Shown: positions 9,866-23,204 of the stretch, one piece after another | How the letters are laid out: the number at the start of each line of letters is the position of its first letter | Numbering within the stretch: position 1 is the stretch's first letter | Assembly (NCBI RefSeq): GCF_014356525.2 | Contig: NC_052504.1 | Span: forward strand, 61,707,086-61,771,085 | Direction: 5' to 3' | From: Nilaparvata lugens | Taxonomy: Eukaryota; Arthropoda; Insecta; Hemiptera; Delphacidae | DNA length: 64,000 nucleotides | Program-made: the position numbers and the translations under genes | The notes under the pieces: generated by a model | Database searches by the model: none | What the model was told of the DNA's origin: nothing | The model's input: the letters and a program-made list of their open reading frames with translations, nothing else

Positions 9866-12180
9866 CCTTCCATGAATGGGGTGACAATTTTTGAGAGCAG
9901 AAAAGCTCAAGATTTAAACCTGTATGGTAGTAAATTGGTAAAAAAAAATGCCTAAAAAATAACTGATGATGGGACTATGAACATTTTGCACAGCTCCATG
10001 CTATTTTCGAGTAAGCCATGAGTAATCCGTGTTACCTCGAAAGTCGAAAATAAGGGAGTGTATAATAATAATTAAACTCCGATTCTCAACTAGGAGTTCA
10101 GTAGTTCGATTTTTATTGATTGGGCTGGACAAAAATACATTTGCATGAGCAGGGTTTTCAGCCTCTCTTGCATTTCAATCAATTATCAAACTGACGAAGT
10201 CAAGTGACATTTCCTCTGTTGAGGAATTGAGAGATAATTGACCAGATGTCACGGTGGGGTGACACTGAACACATTTGTGCCGGCACTTGTTACATTCGGC
10301 ATTCGACTTGCCAGCCGCAAATGAACTTATTTGTTCCAGAGAATTCGGCTCGGAAATGAGGCAAGAGCTCTCTACATTCGTCACATTTCACTTCACTACT
10401 CCAAAGAGAGCCGAATTTAAGTAAATTGCCGGTTCATTCTTGATCGAAACATACACTGACTCCAAATGTGATGAAAAGCCTGAATGTAGTGGAGATGTTG
10501 AATTCATCCATGTGTATCATAGATTGAAACCTCATAACAATCTTCATTATTGATCCATTGGATGTGGATTATTCTCGAAAAATTCTCCAACATCATCTAA
10601 AAGCCGTCTAATCATCATCAACATTTCTCATTGAGATGGAATTCATATGAATGATAAGGTTAAATAATAAGTTTCATGTTCGTGACAATTTATTGCAAAA
10701 ACCAACGTTGTAGCTCATTATATTCATCTGCATTATACATTCCCATAATGAACAATGAATATCACAAAAAATGAAGAATATATCTTCCAATGAGTGACTA
10801 AAAACTCCATTTGGTGCTTACAAACATACATAGAGGGAAAAGAAGTATATTGTGTTTCCCACATTCATTATAGCGTTTTTGAATCATTTTCAACAAATAT
10901 CCCTCATCCAACAGTCAATCAATAATCCTAATCTCAACATAGAATACTGAATTGGGAACTATTAGTCCTACATATTTCAAAACACATATTCGAAAATGAA
11001 ATATGTTATCTCTTCCATAGTCAATCTTTCTAGAAAACTGAATGTTCTGTATGGTTCTCGTTATAATACAGTCTATTTCCGGGAACTCATACATACATGA
11101 GCAACAACGGATAGATAAAGCTGAGTGATCGAGTTCGAAAGGAAATAATTGCATCCTGCCGGTGAAGGAGAGAATATATCAACTTTCGAGTGAAGCTGAA
11201 ACTTAATGACGCAGCGTGTCGTATTCTCTTATTATTTCCTTTCAGGTGGAGGGAAACTGAGCGAGCTTATGGTGCGACTGAGTTGGGAATCAGGAAAATC
11301 ATTGCGCTGTAGCAATGCTCCAAGACGGAGAGAAAATGAGAGTTTGAAAACAAGAGAGCAATAGAGAAGAGTGTGGATTGTGCAAGAATGTCACCCCAAT
11401 TGTAGGACTTTGGCAGTAACAATAGACAATATTTGTAGAAGAGTTGCGCCATGAAGTGTGTCGTATCATTGTTACTGGGAGGATCAGAGCCTCATAACCG
11501 GTCTGGCAATACTGACACTCAGGAAGCTGGTTGGTCGTTGGATCCAGTGTCCTGTTATCATAGAAAGTATTGTAGCGAGGGTGATTACGTCGGCGAGTTG
11601 TCCTTTCCGGAGAAGGACGTGGCTTGGAGAAGAGCAAATATTGTTTTTTTATTATCATTCCACTCGATAGAGCTTCGAAACCCTGAACATTTCTGGTTTT
11701 CTTCCTTTTTGTCCAGTGATGAGCAGATGGTGGGACGCAAGTTCGTTCTTGAAACATCCTGACAATTTTCTGGTACACATTTTCACTTTCAAGTTTCAAA
11801 TGAAGATTGGTCAATAGACAAAGAATTGCATTGATCAGACGATTTCAATTACAAGAGGTGATGTATTAAGTACTCTATATTTATATGAAAAAGGCTTTCA
11901 CTACTAAAATTCATAACTTCATAGCTTGTGTGGAGCTCCCTACCAACCATCGAATCAGCAATATTATTGAGTGTTCTAGGTTCAAATGAAATATAAATAT
12001 TATTATATCATTATCTTCTTCTTGCCTTCAAGGATTGGGCATATTTGCCATTTCCGACTCACAATTGATATTTGTATTGAGTGTTGATTAATAATTATTG
12101 TGATAAGAAGATTTTTAATGTCTTCACTTCAATGATCTCCTGACCTCTTCAATTTTTCCTCCCTCGCATATTGGAGGAGT
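9866..12180. other. AT-rich sequence, no gene recognised
   Basis: There are no domains, RNA genes or long repeats that I can support. The longest frames here are 171 codons on the reverse strand (11814-11299) and 103 codons on the forward strand (11451-11762). They overlap each other, show no recognisable motif, and differ in composition from proteins. The GC content is slightly raised around 11400-11700, so a diverged exon cannot be excluded. Confidence 0.35.
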
Positions 12181-12670
12181 GTGAGTTATAGTGTAGGTTT
12201 GTGTTAGTTAGGAGGGTTTTAGGGCTTGTGCGTGTGTGGGTAGCCGTTAAACAATGAAATGTCAATGTTGTGGTGGGGCCAAAATATCTCAGTGACGTAG
12301 AGACGTTGTGCCGTGGAATCTGTGTCGTAGTAGTGAAAAAAGCTGATTTGACTACCCTACCAAGATATTTCAGGACAAAATATCACATAACACCGCCTCT
12401 CTCTTCCTTTGGCCTATATAGCAGGGTTTGTAGTGGATTCTTCCTGCGGACATTCTGTCAGCGTGCTCCTTCTAGGAAGTACGCTGATAAATCCTCTCTT
12501 CCAGACAGTATAATTTGAGCTTCATATCTTGATGTGATCTCTTCGAACACAACTTTTTGATTGCCGTGAGAATCGCCCTTCAACGGCTTTTACTCTACTC
12601 TCTTGAGGTTGAGTAGCGATCCACGATTCGCTACCATAGGGGAGGACTGGCACAGCCATCACTTTATGAA
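12180..12670 (-). pseudogene. Decayed LINE C-terminus and 3' region
   Basis: Reading from 12670 downwards, the reverse strand encodes FHKVMAVPVLPYGSESW followed by a block ending in VRRDHIKI. This corresponds to the 'YGSE.W....E.R..AAEMRF.R....TRRDRI' region after the reverse-transcriptase core of RTE- or I-like LINEs. A shifted frame then gives HADRMSAGRIHYKPCYIGQRKR, like the 'H..RM...R......Y.P.GRR' segment that follows in such proteins. Stops are frequent. No catalytic residues remain. The clade is uncertain. Confidence 0.6.
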
Positions 12671-12679
12671 ATTCCATCA

Positions 12680-13800
12680 TTGTCTTCTCACTTTATTTGC
12701 AAGAGTTCGAGTGATATTGTAGCATATACATTTATTTTCCCTATGTTGTTCTCTTTATCCAGAACTAGAATAATATTACTTTATATACTCGCATTTATGA
12801 GCTACACTTTTCAGAAGCTACAAGAGGCTGTTGTTGAAACCATCCATAAATTTCTATTTATTTACAAAATGTAAGAAAATTTCTATATTTCGAGCTCCTT
12901 CGATAACATTCGAATTTCTAAAAGCATAGAATCTCATTGAAGAAATTTCTTAGATCAAACTGTATCCAGAACAATGGCTCCACTCTTCTCAAAAATTCAT
13001 TAAAAATCATTTTTAAAAGAAATTGAATATAGCTGTTTTACCAGGAGAGGTTTTAAGCAGCATCGATTCAACAATACTTTTATCCAAGACTTGTTACGGT
13101 TGACATGACACAGACTGACATTGATCGTGGCAGAGAGTGTGCCACCCTAGAAACGACCGAAAGTAATGAGGTTTTCGTACCTCTAATGAAACACAGCTGA
13201 TAACATTCACTGGGAGATGCCACGAACATTACAGCAAATAGTCCTTCCAAAGGACTTTCAGACTGGCGCTGGAATGCCCTTTGCCAGAAAAATTTCATGA
13301 TCACATTAGCTTCAAAGAATTCCACGTCTTCGCTTCACCACTAATGTGGGATTGAGTAAGAATGGGAACCCTTTAGTCACATGTTAACATTAACTCCTCT
13401 GGCCTCACCTTTCTTTTTTGTTCCAAGCTTTTCATCTCCTTTCTTCTTCCAATCCTCAGAGCAAATAGAATTGATATGAATTAGAACCTATCATCTAAAG
13501 CATAAGTAGAGTAAAAGAAATGGAAAAGATTTTCTTGCTCAAACCCTCGCATTCCATTTAGAAATGTTTAGAGCTACGAGAAACTAGGCTATAGTCGAAA
13601 AGCTAAACATTTTTCCTTATAATTCATCTTTCTAATCATATATAACTATAATATTCTTCTTCTATGAATTTAATTAGATTATTGATGATTGAAATCACAA
13701 TGATTGAAACAATCACTCATTCAGGCTAATAATGGAATAACATACGCCGAAAGTCGAGTGTTTACTAATATTGCAAACCTCAGTCTAGTTTTAATCGCCA
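12680..13800. other. No gene recognised
   Basis: Low-complexity AT-rich DNA with only short open frames (the longest is 81 codons on the reverse strand, 13325-13080). I see no repeat or RNA feature. Confidence 0.35.
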
Positions 13801-13801
13801 A

Positions 13802-13996
13802 TGCCCGGTTTCACCATATACTCGGTCTAGACATTCAAGCATCATCAAATCAGGTATGGTTTACGATGTGCACTGGCTCTATAACTATGATTTCTATAGC
13901 GATAGTTTCTATCGATAATTCCAGTGCACACTTATAAAGCGTACCCAGTTTGACTATATGTTTAAATTTCTTGACCGAGCTTATAGTAAAACTGGC
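13802..13996. mobile_element. Palindromic MITE
   Basis: The ends tgcccggtttcaccatatac and its approximate reverse complement (cttatagtaaaactggca) enclose a largely palindromic interior. Examples are ctcggtctag/cttgaccgag near the ends and gtgcactgg/ccagtgcac flanking a central atttctatagc stretch. At 195 bp with no coding capacity, it is a typical short inverted-repeat element. The target duplication is unclear. Confidence 0.65.
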
Positions 13997-14061
13997 AACA
14001 ATTCTCGTCTCTACAATCTCCCTATCAATCTCTCCTCAGTGATCCGACAATATTATGCGTT

Positions 14062-14062
<1 letters not shown>

Positions 14063-14117
<55 letters not shown>
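14063..14117. repeat. (TA)n microsatellite
   Basis: About 27 uninterrupted TA units. Confidence 0.97.
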
Positions 14118-14119
<2 letters not shown>

Positions 14120-17100
14120 GTATGGATGGGTTAAGATCTGATTTCTGATTTCTCTGTCACTGGCGTTCTCTCCAGATGAAAAGGAATAGATTCTATTCGA
14201 TTCAATAAACTGTTACCGAAAAAAAAATTGTTAAAAAAAAGTGTTACAAAAAAAAACTGTTACTAACAGTCGGTTAGGTGAGCAATCAAATAAAAAACAA
14301 AATTTTGGGAAATCTTTATATCAGTTACATTATTATCAAATTCGCTTTTCCCCCAACTTTTTCATTCCTGAATCCATCCTTAATGCCAACTGAAGTGAAT
14401 TATAATGAGGGAATTACAAGTATTGAAGTTCAACTTTCAACTGCTATTCTCTCATGATGTAAATTTGAGTCGAAACGATCGATATCAGAGTTCCATTCAG
14501 CTGCGAGAAGTCGAGAAGAAGACTTCAAGTCCCGAAGTTAGAAGAAACATCACTGTACAGAGCTCCAGCTAGAGTGTAATCCGTTTCCAAAGCAACAGTA
14601 TAACGTCAACAGCCGACGATGACGCCTTCAACACTCCTTGGTGGTGAGCTGTCACCAACAGCTGTTGAATTTCAATACTAGCAGAGGAAGAAACGAAACC
14701 GACTATCCGGACCAAGTCAACAATACAGCATTGTTGAGTGTTGTCAATGCTCAATAAAACGACTGCAATCGAGAGATTATGATTGAAAGTCTTTGAATAT
14801 CTACAATGTCTTTATATGTATGTTTTTTGTACAATGAAACTGGAACGAATATAAGGCAAGTCTTATTTTATTTGAAATTCGGAGAATGATTACAACTATT
14901 ATCAAATACATTATGGCTGAATTCGATATCGAAAATATTGTCAACAGTCAACAGTCAACAGTCAAGTTTCACATGCAATACATTATATATATACTCTATC
15001 TTATCACATGGAATTGTTCGATTTCAATTTATATTTTTAAACACATATCAAATGAGATCGATTCAATTTTAGCCATATTCCGTGAACAATTGAATCATTC
15101 TCATTAAGTTTCCGAAGAATAAGAGTAATTTTGTGTTGTGTGTTTTCCATTATATTTCCATTTTATCATATTATAAACAGTATTTTATTATTATTTTGAA
15201 TAATTGAAACAGTTACAATGTAATTTTTTAAAGGTGTGCGTGAGATTCCTCTCAGTATTATTCTTGAGACTTCAAAAACTCCTCAAGTTCACCAGATAAG
15301 AATATTGATCTTCCCTCTGTAAGTTTGAAGGTATGTTATCTGTCTGAGAGCTTCGATTCTCCAGTGACTGCAACTATTGAGCTTTCAAATGAAATTGTGG
15401 AACAAACGGCTAAATTTACCCACATCCAATAATTAACTGCTACAAATCTTTATCAAAGCATCAGGTGGTATCTTGTTTTGTTCAAAAATACCATAGAAGA
15501 GGTACTCGTGAAAGTCCCTTCTTCAATACATTTTTTTTTCAAACACTGTGTCAACTTCATCGAAGACTCAAAGTACACCAGTGCACAATGAATATTGAAA
15601 CATAGCAGTGGATGACAGGCCTTAAAAGTGATTGGGAAACTTTTTAAACAATTCCCTACAAATCAATGATAAAAAAGGAAATTCAGTATTCGAGATTGAA
15701 GCCGCAAAACCCTATCTCTCTGTCGAGAATCCAACCTCTGAGAGAAGTAAAGTTTTGTTCGATAAAAGTTCCATGGGGAATATTGTTTATTGGAGAATAG
15801 CTTGGATCAAGTTAGGATGTAGTACCAATGGGGGAGAGTGAGATACCAGTATCATTAAGTTGATTTCTAGTGAACTCTTAAGTTTTCTAGTGAAAATTAT
15901 TCATATTATTGTCATATTGGAATAAATTTCTTATTATTCTTTGTGATGTACCAATGATTGTACAGTCCTCAAAAAACAGAATAAATTTGTTCATAGGCTA
16001 GTACAAGAACGGAATAGCTTCTATCACCGTAGAAACAATACAATCTTATCTGAGGTAGATAGACGACCATTATCTAACTTACAAAGAAGGAAATAAATAA
16101 ATCTGTAATTGTATGCCTCCCAAAAAATTAGTCAATGGAAAAAACCGTATATGTTTATATGCCTATGGATTGGAACAGTAAAGTTATATTTGAAGGTTAG
16201 TTTCGAAATGAAAACATAACCCTAAAACAAACCAAGGCTAGCTCATTAACAAGTAGCAAATTGAGAAGGCAGTTCAACTAAACATCGATCATAGAAATAA
16301 TGTATTATTAAATTTTTCATTTTTATACTTTCGTTTCTAGGCCAAATAAGCCCGAATATTTATTTATTTAAACTACAAAAAAAATATACTTGTTAAAAAT
16401 ATATGAACAAATTAGCTTAGCCATATATGACGTTTGAGGGTCGATATTCTAGCGTATAAAAAACAATATAAACAAAAAAAATAGGAAGAAATATTTATTT
16501 ATTATGATGTTCGTTATTGTTATAAACATATATATTCTTATGTCTACTTTATGTTATACAAGCATGTCTATGTTCTATAATTTAGCTGTTCATTGAAGCC
16601 AATTTAAAAGCATATCATCATAGATGAATTCTATTATTTATGTATTATTATAATTATAAAAAACTAAATAATAATTTGGAACAACTTCAAATCAGGAATT
16701 TCACCCTATTTTAAAAGCTTTAAAGTTGGACACAGTGACACCACCCATTCGGCGTATTGGTTACGTCACAGAATCGGACCAATCCCGAATTAATATGTAA
16801 ATTTGGCAAGATAAAATTTGGAGGAGAAATTGAAGTGAAAATTAGAAGAGGAAGACTCGAGGCCATTTTGCAAGGATCATCGGTAGGATGCAGACCTAGT
16901 CCACGTACCTAATTGTTCAAAAGCTTTAATTTCTGTTTCATGTAACTTAATCTTCGTTTTTCTGTTTTTTAAAAAAGTTGTTCCAAAGTTCCTATAATAA
17001 TTGTGATATTAAGATTTTAAATTTCATTCAAATAAACCCTGAAATTATATCAGTGAAGTCTGTTCAACATTTTTCGCCACGTGGAAGGACCCAGCCGGAA

Positions 17101-17930
17101 CGATATATTCTACGGCCGAATATATTTCAAAAACCAAAAAACGGAAACAAAAGTCTACGTAAGTTGTTCGAATATATAAAAGGGGATCCCCATAAATCTG
17201 CGAAAATTGTACAGCGCATAAATTCGTCCATTTGGAAAAGTCATGACTATAGTTTTAAGGGTACAAAATTTATCATAATTAAATTTTATAGTATTAAATA
17301 AATTTAACTGTCCACGCTGTACTTAGCTAAAAGGTCTATTTTCCTTAGGCGAAACCACACCCTGAGAGTAATTTTAATTATTAATTTGTTCTATTCTCTG
17401 AATCACCATTTAATATTAACTTGTTTTTTCTTGTTTAACTAGTTCAGTTTATGACCCTTTCCTAAGGGCTATTATCCATTTTATTTTGTTTAATTGAAGA
17501 GTACCAAACTTTTTATATAATATTTATAATTTAAAGATTCAAATCTGTTATCAACCAATCTTCATTCTGTATCTATTTGAAAGCTATTATTTACATAATC
17601 TGTTTATCAATTTATTCATTATTTGTTGTAAAAATACTTCCTTCAGAATATATCCATTTTACCGTTTTATTAAACTGGATTTACTTCATTATACCTCCAA
17701 ATTCGTTCTTTCTCGACTGACACATATTGATCATTCAGGACACATCCTGTTTTGCAATAGTCAGACAGTAGCGAGTATAATATCTATCATTAGATTATTA
17801 TTTCTTCTGGTGGTAAATGGTGGTCGATTTTCTTATCAAGTAACAAATTCTGTCCTTGAGGGTATCCCGCAGAATCAAATAATAAATCGACTTCCACTGG
17901 CCTACCCCACCGAGGTGAAGTGAATCCTAC
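14120..17930. other. No gene recognised; AT-rich
   Basis: Only short open frames are present. The longest is 107 codons at 16978-17301 on the plus strand, lysine- and isoleucine-rich with no recognisable motif. A slightly more complex stretch at 16735-16915 (a purine-rich run after gttacgtcacagaatcggac) could be the edge of an old element. Near 17818-17920 an open frame runs up to the left end of the 4.35-kb inverted-repeat element. Confidence 0.35.
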
Positions 17931-18108
17931 ATTTAGCCCAGTCAATGAAGGTCCAAAAAAGCAGTTTCGATCCGAAAATTAAATAAAAGCTGAATTTCCC
18001 ACCATCGATAGAACCCTCCCAGAGGGTCATTCTCCCAAAAGTCCCAAAAAATCCCCTTGGAGCTTTCCGCCCCAACCCCCTAAAACATGAAAAATGCAGG
18101 TAAACACG

Positions 18109-18835
18109 GGAAATCAATTATCTCTGTAACCATTGATCGGAAACAGTTCTATTATATGCCATTCGATTCGTTACATTATGGACTACAATATTAGTTATGT
18201 TCATTTTTTCAATAAAATTAACAGTTTTCTTGATAAAATAATATATATGTAAAAATTGAGGGGGTTTGTGATTTGATTTTTTTGTTTTCTCCGATTAACC
18301 TCGAAACAAGTAGTTTTAAAGAAAAATGAGCCAAATAATTAATGTAGCCAATCTCATTGCAAATCCATTGATGTATATTGTTATGTATTTACGATTCAAT
18401 TTGACGCTGTGGAAGGGGAAACAGTCGACGCGGAACGGCGCGGCTGACACTCTTAGCCATAGTAAACAGCAAACTGGAAATCAATTATCTCTGTAACCAT
18501 TAATCGGAAAAAAATCTATCATATGCCATTCGATTCGTTAAATTAAGGACTACATTGTTAGTCGAATTCATTTCCTCAATAAATCAAACAGTTTCCTTGA
18601 TAAAATAATATATACGTAAAAATTTAGGGGTTTTTCGATTTGATTTTTGTTTTCTCCGATTAACGTCGAAGCAAATAATCTAAATAAAATTAGACAAATA
18701 ATTAATGTAGCCACATTCATTGCGAATCCATTGATGTATATTGTTATTCATTTGCGATTCGATTTGACGCTGTGGAAGGGGAAACAGTCGACGCGGTATG
18801 GCGTGGCTGACTCTCTTCACCATAGTAAACAGTGA
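18109..18835 (+). repeat. Tandem sub-repeat within the left arm
   Basis: Two consecutive units, 18109-18478 and 18479-18835, share the order aatcaattatctctgtaacc, catatgccattcgattcgtt, gttttctccgattaac and ctgtggaaggggaaacagtc. The same pair occurs inverted in the right arm. The duplication therefore preceded, or was copied with, the inversion. Confidence 0.8.
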
Positions 18836-18949
18836 AATACAGTAGTAGGCCTACTGCTTTCTAAGTTGCATCTTATTCACACACTATGGCGCTCGAAACA
18901 ATCAATTTTGTCTATTGTTTTGACATGCGATGAAACCAATTTTTCACAT

Positions 18950-21310
18950 TTTAATTATCTAAATTCTCTAAAATCATTTTGTTGTTATAGATGTGCTAAA
19001 TCATGCATTCTATGACAGACAAAGATATTGTTTGCAACCGATAAAATATTCATACTATTATATAATATAATACATATTCAAAATATGTGTGTATGATCAT
19101 AATTATATGCTAAAATTTATCATAAGTTATGTCAAAAACTGAGATAAATCATAGATTACAATAGTGTTAACAGTAGCAATTTCCTGAAAAATCAAAGCGC
19201 GCAGTGTTTGCTGTTTTCTACAGTTAATATTCTTCAAGCCAGGTTGATAATATACCTTCAGTTGAGCCAAATATATATGACGGCTGAGGCATAAATAAAA
19301 TTATACATTGGGCTTGTTGAGTCGAAACTTTCTATGATTCTCTCTGTAAAGTAGCTAGCTTATCTTCCGTTCTTACTAGTTGAATCTAGATTATTTAGAC
19401 AGTCCAATATGAAAATTCAGTAGATTCTAAAGATGAAAGCCATGCAAACATACAAATTAAGGAAGAGTAAGCATGCATAAAAGGTAGGAAAATCATGAAA
19501 GTGTTTCACATTTACCAAAGTACCCTACCGTATAAGATTAATTGAAAGACGATTCATCATCTATTATTTTTGTTAACATATCAATTTTTCACCTCCACTC
19601 GTATCTTGTCATTCACTATACAAGGTTGGCAGAAGCTTTTCTTTATGTCGATTAATGTTGTTTGAAATTGATTTTGATTAGGGCACCAGAAAATAGATCA
19701 TTTTCTATTTGAAGCATTCAAATTGAATCTATTGAACATGATTTCTTATGACTTTTAGCATGCACAGATTTAGTTGGGTGAAGCTATTTGAAAAATGTAC
19801 CTGATTATCAATTCCATGGTTTTTATACCATTCTAGTTCATTGTGATCATTGAAGGGTTGAAGTGATGAGTTAGTTCAAGTGAATTCTGGTACACAAGTA
19901 TATTATGCTTATGATGGGCTCTTCTTTATCTTCTATCGATGTTTTGCTTCAGTAGAGAAAATTTAAAATGTTTGTTTCACATTTTATAAGCTTTATAAAT
20001 AATATAAAATTTGATAAGTCCAATTCAACTTTAATCGATGTTGACTTTCATTGTATCGCTTTGTATCAATGTTACTTGCACTGTTTGCAATTCATCACTA
20101 TTCTCTCAAGAATTAGTTTTTTATGAATTTCATGATCTGAAAATTGAAATTCAAATGCTATTCGGATGACGTTCGCATTCCACTAGTTTTTTCAATAATT
20201 GTTACGTTGAAGAGTGAGGCAATTCAATCCATTTGGAAGTAAAAGGAAATCACAGTGCGATTTGAACAGTTGATATTAACTTTGAAATTCAGTTGCTCAA
20301 TTCATTACGGCTTGATACTATCATTTATAATAAATTATAGTTGATTAGAAATATGGATTGTCTATAATGTTTATATTCCAGTTTGAACAATCTTCTATCA
20401 CAGTCTCGCTTTCATTCATAAACATGATAATCCTAAATACGTTGGTTACCTTAAAGATGTAGCTTATCTTACGTCGAACAATGTACAATATAAACAATTT
20501 TCATTAAATTACTATTACGATAATCATTGGAATTTCTGCCTGTGATTGAGAAAAAGTCATTTTATGAGCCTTGAAATTCATACCTAGAAAAAGTTGCATT
20601 ATTACTAGAAATTTTGTTATTTTTACTATTTATTATAGGTACTGTACATTGATTTTTGTGATTAAAGAGATCATCTACTTTATTCTGTATCAGGATAAGG
20701 ATAAATAGGGAAATTGTGAGATGGGGATAACATCCATAGTTACATAGCATCAATTTGAAAGCTCTGATAATAATGATTTGAACGGAACTGCGATTCTGGC
20801 TTGGTATTGCCTCTTCATGTTCAGTGAGAATAGAAAGCTTCAGAATAATTCGTTCTCACTATATGTGATAATATTGGTAATATTTGGTAACATTTGTTAT
20901 ATTTGAACCGAATGTGCAACAAATTAATCTACTTTCTGCTTGAAAATTTTTTTGTTCATGTGATCTGATGATATTCATTCCATTATCAAGTGTTTAAATT
21001 ATAAAGAGTGATGAAACAAGATAAAACACAAGAAAAGCTACGAAAATAAGTTTTGAATCTTCATTTTTCACAAAATAAGGATAAGATGAAGGAGTCGGAC
21101 ACATAATATATCATGAAACTTCGTTAAAAAACATCAATATCTGAAACTAGAGTTATCAAATTGTGTTACCTCTGACTCGTATGGAGAAGGCACACTTCAA
21201 ATTAATATAATAAATTCTGTGAGAAAACAACGAAATCCTGATTTTTATCATGAGCATGGTTAAATCAAGAAAATTGTAATATTTTTTAAGAGTATTGAAA
21301 AGTGAAAATC
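18950..21310. other. Centre of the 4.35-kb element, non-coding
   Basis: This is the AT-rich spacer between the inverted arms. No open frame above about 65 codons and no recognisable motif are seen. If the element was once autonomous, the genes have been lost or replaced. Confidence 0.5.
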
Positions 21311-22289
21311 TATATACAGCGCATGTCAAAACAATAGACAAAATTGATTGTTTCGAGCGCCATACTGTAAATGAGATGCAATGTAGACAGCAGTATTTAT
21401 TCTGTTTACTATGGTGAAGGGAGTCAGCCGCGTCGGCTGTTTCCCCTTCCACAGCGTCAAATTGAATAGCAAATACATAACAATATACATCAATGGATTC
21501 GCAATGAATTTGGCTGCAATAATTATTCGTCACATTGTTCTTTAAAACTACTTGCTTCGAAGTTAATCGGAGAAAACAAAAAAATCAAATCGAAAAACCC
21601 CTAAATTTTTACATTATATTATTTTATTAAGGAAACTGTTCGATTTATTCAGGAAATGAATTCGACTAACAATGTAGTCCTTAATTTAACGAATCGAATG
21701 GCATATGATAGATTTTTTTCCGACTAATGGTTACAGAGATAATTGATTTCCAGTTTGCTGTTTACTATGGCTAAGAGAGTCAGCCGCGCCATTCCGCGTC
21801 GACTGTTTCCCCTTCCACGGCGTCAAATCGAATCGCAAATACATAACAATATACATCAATGGATTTGCAATAAGAGTGGCTACATTAATTATTCGACTCA
21901 TTTTTCTTTAAAACTACTTGCTTCGAAGTTAATCGAAGAAAACAAAAAAATCAAATCGCAAACCCCCTAAACTTTTACATATATATTATTTTATCAAGAA
22001 AACTGTTAATTTTGTTGAAAAAATGAATATAACTAATATTGTAGTCCATAATGTAATGAATCGAATGGCATATGATAAAGCTGTTTCCGATCAATGGGTA
22101 CAGAGGTAATTGATTTTCCGTGATTACCTGCATTTTTCAACTTTGAGGGGTGCTAGGGGGGAAAGCTCCAAGGGGATTTTTTGGGACTTTTGGGAGAATG
22201 ACCCTCTGGGAGGGTTCTATCGATGGTAGAAGATTCAGCTTTTATTTAATTTTCGGATCGAAAAAACCTTTATTGACTGGGCTAATTAA

Positions 22290-23129
22290 GTAATTATTAG
22301 CCGACCAACATCGCAAAGAGAGGTAGTAGATCGTTTAAACAGCATTAGAATTAAACTCGGTACTCGAAATATTTACTATTTTGGTTCAGCACTTTGCTCT
22401 CATACAACCTATAGTACTTATCAGAGACCTGGTTCGCATGGATTTGCCATTCTATCTGTTGTTTCATATGGTCTAACATCTTTCCAAATTACGGCACAAT
22501 TATTGGATTCTGGATATATTCGTCATCATTTGGAGAAAAGGTTCACTCCAAAATTACTATCTCTGTCTGATCGTAGTGACAGCAGAATTTATTTGCAGCA
22601 GGCTCAAGTTGAACTGCATTTTATTATTAAATTGAATTTAACTCCACCTTACCATATTAAGTTAGAAATTCAGGTCCCTTACTTCGGCTACCTTTGTAGA
22701 CCGCCAACCTCTTTATTGAGCAAGTTAACTTTTTCAATCTGTTCTATCTACACACCAGCCATTCTGCTTCGATACTCCGATTTAAGTGATATCGACAATC
22801 CGATTAAACAAAGATTGATCAACCTAACCTGCAAATATCTATCATTGAATCATAACCTCAAATATTACAACTGTTCAACTATTCTATTTAATCTGACTAT
22901 TCTAACCATCAATTACTTGTTTATTGTACGTCCTCTCTTTTCTACGGAACAAAATAGGTTACAACATTCGCCAACACAAGGTAAGACCCAACGTACAAGG
23001 AAATCGTACTCAAGACCGAACAATTATAATTCTAATTTATTATCATATAGTTCCAATTATATAATTTCGTATCCCCCCCTTTGGAGTAAGATCATGACAC
23101 ATGACACTTCAACGGAGGCCGATATCTGA
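22290..23129 (+). CDS. Unidentified open frame, 280 codons
   Basis: A continuous frame runs from just after a stop at 22287 (three bases outside the 4.35-kb element) to the stop at 23127. It has no ATG start at the left edge and may be the 3' part of a frame cut by the insertion. I do not recognise the product. The first third (for example YYFGSALCSHTTYSTYQ and SVVSYGLTSFQITAQLLDSG) looks more protein-like than the rest, which is rich in Leu, Ile, Asn and Ser. A strong splice-donor-like sequence, acaaggtaagacc, occurs at about 22976-22988, so any true exon might end there. It could be a pseudogene fragment, part of an old retroelement, or chance. Confidence 0.25.
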   Translation, partial: VIISRPTSQREVVDRLNSIRIKLGTRNIYYFGSALCSHTTYSTYQRPGSHGFAILSVVSYGLTSFQITAQLLDSGYIRHHLEKRFTPKLLSLSDRSDSRIYLQQAQVELHFIIKLNLTPPYHIKLEIQVPYFGYLCRPPTSLLSKLTFSICSIYTPAILLRYSDLSDIDNPIKQRLINLTCKYLSLNHNLKYYNCSTILFNLTILTINYLFIVRPLFSTEQNRLQHSPTQGKTQRTRKSYSRPNNYNSNLLSYSSNYIISYPPLWSKIMTHDTSTEADI

Positions 23130-23204
23130 CATCTTATATATCAGCATTTGATTAAGCTCTTCAATTAAAAGAATCCGATAAATGCTTTTTTACGGTGATT
23201 CGTA

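Larger units (their letters stand above)
17934..22284. mobile_element. 4.35-kb element with about 1-kb inverted arms
   Basis: The left arm (17934 to about 18945) is reverse-complementary, at more than about 90% by eye, to the right arm (about 21320-22284). Termini are tagcccagtcaatgaaggtc on the left and, reversed, tagcccagtcaataaaggt on the right. A possible 3-bp duplication, att, flanks both ends (17931-17933 and 22285-22287). Each arm holds two tandem sub-copies of about 370 bp that begin near aatcaattatctctgtaacc and end near gccatagtaaacag. The 2.4-kb centre has no open frame of note. Very long inverted arms recall fold-back or Maverick-type ends, but no polymerase, integrase or transposase is present, so the class stays open. 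Confidence 0.8.

Noticed and set aside
10175..10384. Short Cys-rich frame (CNKCRHKCVQC) suggesting a zinc finger
   Set aside because: Only 69 codons, isolated, with no further finger units or supporting context.
11299..11814. 171-codon reverse-strand frame
   Set aside because: No recognisable domain, overlapped by forward frames of over 100 codons, and no splice or start context that decides for it.
17934..22284. Firm assignment to Maverick/Polinton
   Set aside because: Long inverted arms and an ag-start fit, but no polymerase, integrase, protease or capsid gene is present and the 6-bp duplication expected for that class was not found.
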